Part shown: positions 33,932 to 43,499 of the stretch, one piece after another
How the letters are laid out: every line of letters starts with the position of its first letter
Numbering within the stretch: position 1 is the stretch's first letter
Assembly (NCBI RefSeq): GCF_004912145.1
Contig: NZ_STGT01000001.1
Span: 1,054,001 to 1,118,000 of the forward strand
Source of the DNA: Peteryoungia rhizophila
GTDB lineage: Bacteria > Pseudomonadota > Alphaproteobacteria > Rhizobiales > Rhizobiaceae
DNA length: 64,000 bases
Direction of reading: 5' to 3'
Notes under the pieces: generated by a model
The model's input: the letters and a program-made list of their open reading frames with translations, nothing else
Databases searched by the model: none
What the model was told of the DNA's origin: nothing
Program-made: the position numbers and the translations under genes

Positions 33932-34803
33932 CAGCCCTTACCCTTGCCGCCTGCCAGTACAAGATCGAATTGATCGAGAGCTGGGAGGATTACGTCCTCC
34001 ACCTGACGGGCCTGGTGCATCAGGCCGTCGAACGCGGCGCAAAACTCGTGCTCCTGCCGGAATATGCCGGCCTTGTGCTCGCGGGCCAGTTAGACACTCA
34101 CACCCGCTCCGACCTTCACGGCTCGATCGCCGGCATCCAGCCGCTGATCCCGGCCTGGGTCGAGCTCTGCGAGGAACTGGCGCGCACCCACGAAATCGTC
34201 TTCCAGCCCGGCTCAGCCCCCATCCTTGATTCCGACGGCCAATACCGTAACCGCGCCTTCCTCTTCGGACCCGATGGGCTGATCGGCCATCAGGACAAGA
34301 TCATCATGACCCGCTTCGAGCGTGAGCAATGGGGCATCGCCGCAGGACTTGAGGGCCTCACCGCCTTCGACACACCACTCGGCAAGCTCGGCATACTCAT
34401 CTGCTACGACAATGAATTCCCGATGCTCGCCCATAACCTCGCAAACCAGGGCGTCGACCTGATCCTCTCGCCTTCCTGCACCGACACACTCGCCGGCGCC
34501 TATCGCGTCCGCATCGGCGCCCAGGCCAGAGCACTCGAAAACCAGATCGCCGTCCTCTCCTCGCCGACTGCGGGCACCGCGCCCTGGTCCCCGGCACTCG
34601 ACGAAAACCGCGGCCGCGCGGCGCTTTATGTGCCCTCCGACTACGGCCTGCCGCCCAGTGGCATCTATGCCGAAAGTGAAAGCGACGAAGTCGAGGAAAG
34701 CCACTGGCTGATTACGGAGATCGATCTCGATACGGTCCGACGCCTAAGGACCGAAGGACAGGTCGCCACCCGCCGCGACTGGCCCGAACAGTTCGGGTTG
34801 TGA
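33928..34803 (+). CDS. Carbon-nitrogen hydrolase (nitrilase superfamily)
   Basis: A 291-residue amidase of the nitrilase superfamily. The Glu-Lys-Cys triad is visible: Glu45 in LLPEYAGL, Lys124 in GHQDKIIM and Cys159 in ILICYDNEFP. The family hydrolyses amides, nitriles or carbamoyl groups in the cytoplasm. The start overlaps the GNAT stop (ATGA), and I chose ATG 33928 for that reason, although the frame is open upstream. The substrate is unknown, and the coupling with an acetyltransferase suggests an N-acyl compound, which is inference. Confidence 0.92.
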   Translation: MTALTLAACQYKIELIESWEDYVLHLTGLVHQAVERGAKLVLLPEYAGLVLAGQLDTHTRSDLHGSIAGIQPLIPAWVELCEELARTHEIVFQPGSAPILDSDGQYRNRAFLFGPDGLIGHQDKIIMTRFEREQWGIAAGLEGLTAFDTPLGKLGILICYDNEFPMLAHNLANQGVDLILSPSCTDTLAGAYRVRIGAQARALENQIAVLSSPTAGTAPWSPALDENRGRAALYVPSDYGLPPSGIYAESESDEVEESHWLITEIDLDTVRRLRTEGQVATRRDWPEQFGL

Positions 34804-34808
34804 GCAAC

Positions 34809-36046
34809 TCAGGACGCCACCAACATCTCCCGCCGCCGCTCCAGAAACCGCCGCTCTGCCTCGCCGGGTGAAAGGGCCAGCGCGCGGTGATAGGCCTCCA
34901 ACGCCGCATGGGCCCTCCCCTGCCGCGCCAAGAGATCCGCCCGTGCGGCATGGAACGGCAGGAAATCGGACAAGGCTTCGGCATCCAGTCCATCCAGCTC
35001 GGCGAGCGCCTCTTCCGCCCCCTTTACCTCGGCCAGTGCCACAGCCCGGTTGATGCGGATGATCGCGTCATCGCGCAGCTCGACGAGGATGTCATAGGCC
35101 GCCAGCACGGCCTTCCAGGGCGGCGGATCGGCGAGGCTCTTTCGGCCGCACCAGAGCGCGTGAATCATCATCTGCAGGATGCGCGGACCGGGTCCTGATA
35201 TCCCGAGGGCTCTCCCGCAGTAACGTCGCGCCTCCTCGATCAGCGGCTTCGCCCAGAGCGACGGATCCTGCTCGGCAAGCGGCACCATCACGCCCTCCCC
35301 GTCGATTCTTGCCGGACGCCTGGCTTCAGCAAAGCGGATCGTGGCGGCCAGCGCCAGCACCTCGGCCTCATCCGGCAGCATCTCTGAGAGCAAAGCCGTC
35401 ACTTCCAGCATTTCCCTCGCAAAGCCCGCATGCCGGCCAGAGCCCGCCGCATCCTCATGCGCCTTGGCATAGGCGACTTCGAGCGTCGAGAGCACGGCTG
35501 CCAGCCGCTCGGCCCAGTGTTCCGGCCCCGGCACCTCGAAACTCACGCCGGCCTCGGCAATCTTGCGCTTGGCGCGGACCAGCCGCTGGGCGAGCGTCGT
35601 TTGGGAAACGAGAAAAGCCCGCGCCACCTCCTCGGTCGAGAGGCCACAGACCATTTTCAGCGTCAGCGCCGCCCGGCTGTCGGCGGCGACGGCCGGGCGG
35701 CGCTGACGAAAATCAGCTTTAGCCGCTCGTCGGGAATGACGGCGTCGTCGCTGGCCAACCGATCCTCGACGGTCGGCTCGGGTTCCGGCTCATCCGGCCG
35801 GTTTTCCGCCCGGGTTCGCCTGCGCCTGAGGATATCGAGGGCTGCGCGCTCGGCGACCCGGTAGAGCCAGGCGGCCGGATCGCGCGGCAGGTCCTGCCCC
35901 TCCTGCCCCCAGGCCTTCAACGCCTTGAGGCAGCTTTCGGCAAAGGCCTCCTCGGCAATGTCGAGATCGCGGTAGCGGGCGGCGAGTGCTGCACGAATGC
36001 GCCCGCCCGCCGCCCGGAAGGTCTCGTCGAGGACCGCTGACCGCAT
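34809..36046 (-). pseudogene. ECF42-type RNA polymerase sigma factor, frameshifted
   Basis: Two frames that together give a full ECF42 sigma factor of about 412 residues. The first (from ATG 36046) holds region 2 (WLYRVAERAALDILRRRR) up to PDERLKLIF, then runs into a wrong frame and stops at 35663. The second (in frame from about 35695 to 34809) continues AVAADSRAALTLKMVCGLSTEEVARAFLVSQTTLAQRLVRAKRKI (region 4) and the C-terminal TPR-like DUF6596 extension typical of ECF42. One base is missing in the codons between, where relatives read IF-x-x-x-HPA. The break lies within a perfect 17-bp inverted repeat (35661-35708). A YCII gene, the usual ECF42 partner, is upstream. A sequencing error at this hairpin is possible. 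Confidence 0.85.
35661..35708. repeat. Perfect 17-bp inverted repeat at the frameshift site
   Basis: Arms CGTCAGCGCCGCCCGGC (35661-35677) and its exact reverse complement (35692-35708), with a 14-base loop. The first arm read on the minus strand contains the missing base of the ECF42 gene. Confidence 0.95.
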
Positions 36047-36058
36047 CAGCTCAACGCT

Positions 36059-36421
36059 TCACCGCAGGCCCGGCGGCATCGGCAAGACCGGCCGGACCTC
36101 GATTGCGCCATCCTTGCCGAGCGGCACCTTCCTGGCGATCGCGATCGCCGCATCGAGGTCCTCGGCTTCCACGAGATAAAAGCCGCCCAGCTGTTCGCGC
36201 GTTTCGGCGAAGGGACCGTCATGGATGGTCTGCTTGCCAGCCGTGGTGCGCACGGTGGTTGCAGCCTCCGTGCCCTTCAGCCCGGCGCCCGCATACATTT
36301 TCTCGCCCAGCTCATGGCTGAAGGCGAAATGGCGGGGGCCGAGATCGGCCATGATCGGGCCCATCTTGTCCGGTCCGCCAAAGATTTCCTCATTCTCGTA
36401 GATCAGCAGCAGGTATTGCAT
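36059..36421 (-). CDS. YCII-related protein (DGPF family), partner of ECF42
   Basis: A 120-residue YCII-type protein: MQYLLLIYENEE at the start, TVRTTAGKQTIHDGPFAETREQLGGFYLVEAEDLDAA in the middle, and IEVRPVLPM at the end. The DGPF motif is conserved. Genes of this kind stand directly before ECF42 sigma genes in many bacteria, and here the gap is 12 bp. The biochemical role is unknown. The start is ATG 36421; the open frame further upstream has no start signal of its own. Confidence 0.9.
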   Translation of the reverse strand: MQYLLLIYENEEIFGGPDKMGPIMADLGPRHFAFSHELGEKMYAGAGLKGTEAATTVRTTAGKQTIHDGPFAETREQLGGFYLVEAEDLDAAIAIARKVPLGKDGAIEVRPVLPMPPGLR

Positions 36422-36680
36422 CGGTTTTGCCCCTCCTTCGGGCCCTTGCGGCATCGTCAATCGATCCCGTCGATGAAGAGACGCGGCTCCAACACCGGAT
36501 TCGACAACGATCAAAAGATTTTTTCGGGCCCCGCCCACTATCGGCGACAGGCCCGCCGCTGACAACGGTCGTCATAAGGCGGCCCGCCGCCTCCCCGCGA
36601 CGTCAAAACCGCCGTGATCGCCTGCAAAACCCGATCTTTCCGCTTTGCGATACAGGGGCTCGCTGCTATATGCGCGAGCC

Positions 36681-38501
<1,821 letters not shown>

Positions 38502-38513
38502 TGACGATGTGAG

Positions 38514-38539
38514 CGCCGGCGAAAGCCGGCGTTTTCTTT
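38514..38539 (+). terminator. Terminator of lepA
   Basis: CGCCGGC-GAAA-GCCGGCG followed by TTTTCTTT, 13 bases after the stop. Confidence 0.92.
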
Positions 38540-38547
38540 CTGGCTTC

Positions 38548-38913
38548 TCAGCTCACACGACGAACGTCATCAAGGCCAGCGTCCGACCCATCAGATTTTC
38601 TCGCATCATGCCCAAGGCCCCAGCCGCCCATGGCGTCGAGCACGGGCACCAGCGAGCGGCCGTAACAGGTATAGTCATATTCGACATAGACCATGTCGCC
38701 CTCTTTCAGGGGCTGGCGTGACACGATGCCGTCCCGCTGCAAGGCCGCCAGATTTTCCGACAGAACCTTTTCGGACACGCCGACATAGCGGCGCAGGTCG
38801 CCGAATATGGCCGGCCCATCGCGCAGGCGCCAGAGGATCCTCGGCTTCCACTTGCCGCCGATCACCTCGATCGTCGCCATGACCGGACAGTCGCGTATCT
38901 TGTCTATGTCCAC
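38548..38913 (-). CDS. HxlR-family transcriptional regulator
   Basis: A winged-helix regulator of the HxlR type: the N-terminal Cys in DCPVMATIEVIGGKWKPRILWRL, and VSEKVLSENLAALQRDGIVSRQPL. In this family the Cys often senses aldehydes or oxidants. I set the start at GTG 38913 (121 residues), because GGAAGGA precedes it at good distance; this leaves a 112-bp control region before the divergent monooxygenase gene. A longer form from ATG 38997 (149 residues) is possible but would leave only 28 bp. The divergent gene is probably its target. Confidence 0.83.
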   Translation of the reverse strand: MDIDKIRDCPVMATIEVIGGKWKPRILWRLRDGPAIFGDLRRYVGVSEKVLSENLAALQRDGIVSRQPLKEGDMVYVEYDYTCYGRSLVPVLDAMGGWGLGHDARKSDGSDAGLDDVRRVS

Positions 38914-39025
38914 CGGATATCCTTCCTGGCCCAGCTCGCGACGGCAAGCCCTAACCTCCAGGTAAGCCCTTGCATGCTCGCAGTTTTTGGCCAGCATGCG
39001 TTTTCACAACCGGAGGACGTTGAGC

Positions 39026-39340
39026 ATGATCGTCGAATATATCCGCTACGAACTCAAGACCCACGAGCCCCACGAGCTTGTCGAGGCCTATCGGCTGGCC
39101 GCGCCGCATTTCGAGGCGGCACCGCAATGCCTCGGTTATGAGATGTCGCATTGCGTCGAGGCGCCTTCGAGCCTGACGCTCCGCATCCTCTGGACCTCGA
39201 CGGAGGACCATCTGCAGGCCTTTCGCAAAGGCCCGCATTTCCCACCCTTCCTAGCTGCCATCCGGCCCTTCATCGGCGAGATCGCCGAGATGCGCCACTA
39301 CGCCCCGACAGACGTCGCCTGGACCCGTACCGAAGGATGA
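39026..39340 (+). CDS. Antibiotic biosynthesis monooxygenase (ABM)-like protein
   Basis: A 104-residue ferredoxin-like-fold protein: IVEYIRYELKTHEPHELVEAYRLAAPHF, a central LGYEMSHCVE and ILWTSTEDHLQAFRKGPHFPPFL near the end. ABM proteins include quinone monooxygenases and haem-degrading enzymes; no haem ligand pattern of IsdG type is clear here. ATG 39026 follows CGGAGGA. It is divergent from the HxlR regulator, an arrangement often seen for aldehyde- or quinone-responsive pairs. Confidence 0.87.
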   Translation: MIVEYIRYELKTHEPHELVEAYRLAAPHFEAAPQCLGYEMSHCVEAPSSLTLRILWTSTEDHLQAFRKGPHFPPFLAAIRPFIGEIAEMRHYAPTDVAWTRTEG

Positions 39341-39442
39341 TGGCTACAAAATTGATGCCGGAGGAGCTTGGTTTGGAGTGGAGGGGGGCTCTACCCGCCT
39401 TGCTCGTTTTGCGCTAGAATGCCTCATCCTCGGAGTTGCGCC

Positions 39443-39673
39443 ATGTCGATCGAAGCCCGCAAAGCCCATGACCTGACCGTCAGTGACGCCCTCATTGCAG
39501 AAGCGCAATCCCTAGGCCTCGACATCACGGGCGCTGCCGAGAAAGGCATCGCTCTCGCCATCAAGGCCGAGAAGGAACGGCGGTGGAAGATCGAAAACGC
39601 CGAGGCGATCAAGGCATCCAACGACTATGTCGCCAAGCATGGCCTTCCACTCGCGAAATACCGGATGTTCTGA
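39443..39673 (+). CDS. ccdA: CcdA-like antitoxin
   Basis: A 76-residue CcdA-type antitoxin. The N-terminal part (SIEARKAHDLTVSDALIAEAQSLGLDIT) has the ribbon-helix-helix DNA-binding layout, and the C-terminal helix EKERRWKIENAEAIKASNDYVAKHGLPLAKYR is the toxin-binding tail. Two bases separate its stop from the ccdB start, as usual in toxin-antitoxin pairs. The pair is chromosomal by context. Confidence 0.9.
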   Translation: MSIEARKAHDLTVSDALIAEAQSLGLDITGAAEKGIALAIKAEKERRWKIENAEAIKASNDYVAKHGLPLAKYRMF

Positions 39674-39675
39674 CC

Positions 39676-39975
39676 ATGACCCGCTTCCACGTTCACTGCA
39701 TCGGGAAGGACGGAAGCCTGGCCCTCGACGTGCAATCCAATCTACTCAATGCCCTGACGACCCGCGTGGTCGTGCCACTCGCACCAGTCGGTGACGTTGC
39801 GACCCCTGTTCCGCGCCTCAATGCGCGCCTTGCCATCGATGGCGAGACCTTTGCGATGCTCACCCAGTTCATCACGACGGTCCCCGTCTCCGCCGTCGGC
39901 CCCTCGATCGCCGATCTCTCCGCCCGCGCCGACGAAATCACCGCTCCCACGGATTTCCTCTTCCAGGGCTTCTGA
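39676..39975 (+). CDS. ccdB: CcdB-like toxin
   Basis: A 99-residue CcdB-fold protein: MTRFHVHCIGKDGSLALDVQSNLLNALTTRVVVPLAP, then PRLNARLAIDGETFAMLTQFITTVPVSAVG and IADLSARADEITAPTDFLFQGF. CcdB of the F plasmid poisons DNA gyrase through its last residues Trp-Gly-Ile; here the end is Gln-Gly-Phe, so Trp is replaced. Many chromosomal relatives have non-Trp ends, so activity on gyrase is uncertain. It directly follows ccdA. Confidence 0.9.
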   Translation: MTRFHVHCIGKDGSLALDVQSNLLNALTTRVVVPLAPVGDVATPVPRLNARLAIDGETFAMLTQFITTVPVSAVGPSIADLSARADEITAPTDFLFQGF

Positions 39976-40055
39976 GCCCTGCTTGCCCGCCTGCTCCAGT
40001 CGCGCTAGCATTCGAATGCAATCATAAGCCGATGGGCAAAGCAGGGGAGACAGGC

Positions 40056-40421
40056 ATGCACAAGTTCAAGATCCTGAAGACCGAAAAGGGCGAGTTCCGC
40101 GTCCAGTTCGTCTACAATGCCGAGATCATGGTCTGGTCGGAAAACTACGCCTCGAAGGCAAGCGCGAAGAACTGCGTCGAGTCGCTGAAGAAAAACGCGC
40201 CGGCAGCCCCTGTCGTCGACCTCACCAAGGAGGAGACCGGCAGCGGCTATCGCTTCGAGATCGACGAAGCCAAGAACGGCGAAACCTTCGTCCGCTTCCG
40301 CGCCGCCAATGGCGAAAACATGGTGCGCTCGGAAACCTACAAGTCGAAGTCGAGCGCCAAGAACTGCATCGAGTCAGTGCAGAAGCGGGTGGCGGAGGCT
40401 CCTGTCGAAGAGGCGGAGTAA
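40056..40421 (+). CDS. DUF1508 (YegP-like) protein with two repeats
   Basis: A 121-residue protein with two copies of the DUF1508 unit: about residues 3-48 (FKILKTEKGEFRVQFVYNAEIMVWSENYASKASAKNCVESL) and about 65-110 (YRFEIDEAKNGETFVRFRAANGENMVRSETYKSKSSAKNCIESV). The family is small and its function unknown; the repeats pack as a beta-sheet pair. ATG 40056 follows AGGGGAGA; the ATG at 40032 is less likely. It is followed by the long gene-free region. Confidence 0.9.
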   Translation: MHKFKILKTEKGEFRVQFVYNAEIMVWSENYASKASAKNCVESLKKNAPAAPVVDLTKEETGSGYRFEIDEAKNGETFVRFRAANGENMVRSETYKSKSSAKNCIESVQKRVAEAPVEEAE

Positions 40422-40454
40422 CCGCATCAAACGGAGGTCAAGCCGGTACCCCAC

Positions 40455-40650
40455 CTCCCCCTATGCGGGGAGGACGGAAAATCGAAGCTTTTGGCGAGCG
40501 TAAGCCGCCTAAACTTCAGATTTTCCTGGAGAGGGGCGCGGTTCCGTTGGCGAATACCTCACCGAGCCCCCCCTCTTGCGAAGTTTCAAGGTTTTGCCCT
40601 GATCGGGCCAATTCCTTGACGTTGCTTTCTCCCCCCGCAAGGGGGGAGAT
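40455..40650 (+). repeat. Duplicated intergenic element of about 195 bp, copy 1
   Basis: It is bounded by C-rich and G-rich palindromic ends (CTCCCCCTATGCGGGGAG and CTCCCCCCGCAAGGGGGGAG) and is largely identical to 41660-41853 in the same direction. Shared internal stretches include GGAAAATCGAAG, GCCGCCTAAACTTC and GCCCTGATCGG. GGAAAATC and GATTTTCC form an inverted pair inside. No protein is supported within. Confidence 0.88.
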
Positions 40651-40665
40651 AGGCCCGCGGTCCTC

Positions 40666-40829
40666 ACTTGTGTTTGGATCCTCGGGTCAAGCCCGAGGAT
40701 GACGGAGTGTGGGGGAGCGACGGGTATCCTCCTCTGCCGCTTCCATTGCACAACGCCTGAGGAGAATACCTTCTTCCACTCCAAGGAGGTCGTCATCCTC
40801 GGGCTTGACCCGAGGATCCAGACACAAGC
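40666..40829. repeat. Inverted pair of a REP-like palindromic repeat
   Basis: The unit CTTGTG-T-[T/C]-TGGATCCTCGGGTC, followed by AAGCCCGAGGATGACG, occurs at 40666-40703 and, inverted, at 40791-40829. Each holds the palindrome CCTCGGGTCAAGCCCGAGG type. Such elements are dispersed in many alphaproteobacterial genomes. Nothing else is seen between the copies. Confidence 0.85.
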
Positions 40830-40978
40830 ATTCTGAGGGCCGACGGGGAGCAAGAAGCGCTCCATTTGCCGGAAAAAAGGGGACGTCCCGCAGCGTTTCT
40901 CTAACAAAATCAAACCCCGACACATTTTTTCATCCCCCACCATTTCCACCCCCTTACCCTAGTCCCCGTCCCGCCCTC

Positions 40979-41360
40979 GGATACACCTGACGATGCGATG
41001 TCAGGCGAGGCGGGGCCGGCGCCGGGGAGGAGCACTGTCGCAGGTGTGAGTTCTCGGCCCGCTGCAACGGTCTCCCTCCGGACGAGGGGCTGGTAACGAA
41101 GGTGACCGGGTCGGATACCAGGTCACCGGATACCCCGATCGGAAGGACGTGCCTCAGAGGCACACAGACAAGGCGCCCACGCTGTCGCGAACATGCCAGA
41201 CAGCGGGGCGGATAAAACGGCGGGGATGCGCGCCGGGCCGCAAATGGCCAGACGATCATCCCCCGGGCGAGGGTCCCGGTCGGCATGGTGCACCATCCGA
41301 CGGGAACCTCCCGGGCCACCGGCCAGGCTGAAGCGTCATCATGTGACGCCGCAGCCGGAC
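40979..41360. other. GC-rich, hairpin-dense intergenic segment (candidate structured RNA)
   Basis: No protein frame is supported here. It holds at least five strong hairpins: CCTGAC-N8-GTCAGG (40986-41005), GGTGACC-N13-GGTCACC (41101-41127), GTGCCTCAGAGGCAC (41149-41163), an imperfect stem with ATGGTGCACCAT at its tip (41272-41308), and GGCTG-N2-GCGTCA-N5-TGACGC-N2-CAGCC (41326-41356). I do not see the conserved core of RNase P RNA, tmRNA or SRP RNA. The strand is not known. A compact RNA or a set of decayed repeats are both possible. Confidence 0.45.
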
Positions 41361-41380
41361 CCGCGCCCGGTCACTCCTCG

Positions 41381-41408
41381 GTCATCCTCGGGCCTGACCC
41401 GAGGACCG
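41381..41408. repeat. REP-like palindrome, third copy
   Basis: CCTCGGGCCTGACCCGAGG (41386-41404), the same core as at 40666 with a different centre. Confidence 0.8.
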
Positions 41409-41524
41409 AAGACCGTCGCCGCCTTGCCAGAGAGACGCATGCAGCGGGAATAGACGCCGAACGAGGCGCCGGAAGGAGCCACATAAAACTACTTAGACAG
41501 GTTGCTTTTGGCGCCTCGTCCGAT

Positions 41525-41543
41525 CCTCGGGTTTAACCCGAGG
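41525..41543. repeat. REP-like palindrome, fourth copy
   Basis: CCTCGGGTTTAACCCGAGG, a perfect palindrome apart from its centre and related to the copies at 40666 and 41381. The stretch between 41409 and 41659 holds nothing else that I can support. Confidence 0.78.
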
Positions 41544-41659
41544 GCAAGCATGAACCCACCCGGAGGGAGTGATCCCGACCGGCGGCGAAGCTTGGGGTTT
41601 TTGACAGCAATAGATTTTTCCGCCCGCTGCGGAACGGCGCGGCGCTTGCGGGGTCCGAT

Positions 41660-41853
41660 CTCCACCCTTGTGGGGGAGAACGGAAAATCGAAGGCTTAGG
41701 CGAGCGCAGGCCGCCTAAACTTCTGATTTTCCAAGAGAGGGGCACAGTTCCATGGGCGCAGGCCTCACCAAGCCCCCCTCTGGCGAAATCTGAGGTTTGG
41801 CCCTGATCGGTCCAATTCCTCGATTTCGCTTTCTCCCCCGCAAGGGGGGAGAT
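41660..41853 (+). repeat. Duplicated intergenic element of about 195 bp, copy 2
   Basis: The second copy of the element at 40455, same direction, ending 8 bases before the stop of the convergent-side CRTAC1-like gene. Most differences from copy 1 are single substitutions. Confidence 0.88.
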
Positions 41854-41861
41854 GGGTGCCC

Positions 41862-43499
41862 TCACATCCTCTCGCCCGGCCTCCACGCCCTCGGCGTCTT
41901 GCCCGGCTCGACCAGATAAAATCCGTCGGTCGCGACCTTTTGCCATTCCCCAGCCTCGCCATCCGGCCAAAGCACGCGGATCTCAGTCTCTGCCTGCTCC
42001 CCCAGCCCAAAATGCCACCAACCGGTCTTGCCGCCCGCATGGCCACCGCCGATCGTCACCTCGCGACGCTGGATGACGTCCCCGGTCTTCACCTCGATCC
42101 AGGCGCCGACCGCATCGCGGTTCGAGCCGTCCTGCCGGAGCGCAACCTGCAGGAAGCGGCCCGGAGTTTCCGTCGTGTTGCGCCAGATCTCCACGGGCGC
42201 GCCCTGGTTGACGACCAGAAGATCGACCAATCCGTCGAGATTGAAGTCGGCAAGCGCACCGCCCCGGCCCTTGGCCATCGAGGCGACGCCAGCCATTTCG
42301 CCCATCTCGGTGAACTTGCCGTCCTCGCCCTGGACAAGCAGGTTGTTGGGATCTTTCTCGGCGAAATCGGGCATCTCCGCGACATTGCCCTTGGCGACGA
42401 AAAGATCGGTGCGGCCGTCATTGTTGACGTCCTCGAACTCCGTGTGCCAGGCGGTCGAAGGCCGGATTTCGCCACCGACATAGGGCCGGTGGGCTGTGGC
42501 CCCCTTGGCGAAGGCGATATCGGCATAAGAGGGCTTCGGCTTGCCGTCGGCGGGGATTTCGCCCAGCTTCTGCAGCTTGTTGTCGGCCATGCTGGTCAGG
42601 AAATATTCCGGGTAGCCGTCGAAATCGAGGTCGTGGGCGGCGATGCCCATGCCCCAGATGCGCAGGTATTTCCACCCCTCTTCCTGGGTGTAGAGCCTCG
42701 GTGTCTTGCCCGCCTCGACATGCCACATCTGCTCCTGGCCACCCTTGTAATACTCCCGGTCGTTAGAGACACGCAGCGAGGGCGTGCCGGAGCGGTTCCA
42801 GTCGGTAAAGAGGATCGACAGTGGGCAATAGGAGGGCGTGAGCGGCAGCGGCGGGGCAAAGCGGCGCTCGGTGGCGGACATGGGGCGGTGCAGCCAGTTG
42901 TCCGTGCAGGAGCCCCAGGGCTCAAAATCCTCGAAGCGGTCGATATAGTTGCCGATGGCGAGCGTCGGCCAGGTGTTGCCGCGCTCCCAGGTGGCGGAGA
43001 AGGCCGTGGACCAGGCGTCACCACCATCGAAGCCCCAGGCCTCGTTGGCGCGCTCGAAGCGGCATTCGCCCAATCCCCGCATGACGACATTCTCGCCGGA
43101 GCGCAGAAGGACGACATCTTGCAGCCCGTCGCCGTCGATGTCGAGCGGATAGGCGCCGATCACCTTGTCGAGTTCGAGGCCTGAGGGTTTCTCCTCGAAT
43201 TCGAGCGCTCCGCCCGGCTCGCTGCGGTTCAGGTAGAATTTCGCCTTGTCCTCGCCGCCGGAAAGCACCAGGTCGGGGAACCCGTCGGCATTGCAGTCGA
43301 AGCTGCCCGCACCACCGCCGACCATGTACTCCCAGTCGCCGCGATAGGTGCTGGCGATGCCGCTGGAAGCGGTTTCGTCGGTAAAGCGGGGAACGAGGGG
43401 GCCGCCATTGGCGAGCGCTGGCGCGGCCTCAGGCAGCGACAGCAGAAGGGCAAGGCCCGCGACCCGACCCGGAAGACGAACCGTCCTGCGCCCGGTCAT
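41862..43499 (-). CDS. Secreted CRTAC1-like FG-GAP/VCBS repeat protein (haloperoxidase partner)
   Basis: A 545-residue protein with a signal peptide and FG-GAP/VCBS repeats, each with a calcium-type loop such as DCNADGFPD, DIDGDGLQD, DLDFDGYPE, DVNNDGRTD and DFNLDGLVD. The C-terminal 110 residues fit the ASPIC/UnbV module (VGAWIEVKTGDVIQRREVTIGGGHAGG and FGLGEQAETEIRVLWPDGE). It is probably a seven-bladed propeller outside the cytoplasm. The start overlaps the haloperoxidase stop by 4 bp, so it is co-translated with it and probably works with it. Confidence 0.9.
   Translation of the reverse strand: MTGRRTVRLPGRVAGLALLLSLPEAAPALANGGPLVPRFTDETASSGIASTYRGDWEYMVGGGAGSFDCNADGFPDLVLSGGEDKAKFYLNRSEPGGALEFEEKPSGLELDKVIGAYPLDIDGDGLQDVVLLRSGENVVMRGLGECRFERANEAWGFDGGDAWSTAFSATWERGNTWPTLAIGNYIDRFEDFEPWGSCTDNWLHRPMSATERRFAPPLPLTPSYCPLSILFTDWNRSGTPSLRVSNDREYYKGGQEQMWHVEAGKTPRLYTQEEGWKYLRIWGMGIAAHDLDFDGYPEYFLTSMADNKLQKLGEIPADGKPKPSYADIAFAKGATAHRPYVGGEIRPSTAWHTEFEDVNNDGRTDLFVAKGNVAEMPDFAEKDPNNLLVQGEDGKFTEMGEMAGVASMAKGRGGALADFNLDGLVDLLVVNQGAPVEIWRNTTETPGRFLQVALRQDGSNRDAVGAWIEVKTGDVIQRREVTIGGGHAGGKTGWWHFGLGEQAETEIRVLWPDGEAGEWQKVATDGFYLVEPGKTPRAWRPGERM

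Noticed and set aside
40509..40949. Minus-strand open frame in the intergenic region
   Set aside because: It lies over the repeat element and the REP-like palindromes and has no family likeness or ribosome binding site; a second such frame at 41533-41970 covers copy 2 of the same repeat.
40954..41319. A 121-aa minus-strand open frame across the hairpin-rich segment
   Set aside because: It is rich in Pro, Arg and Ser with no domain; the hairpins and lack of a start signal fit a non-coding segment better.
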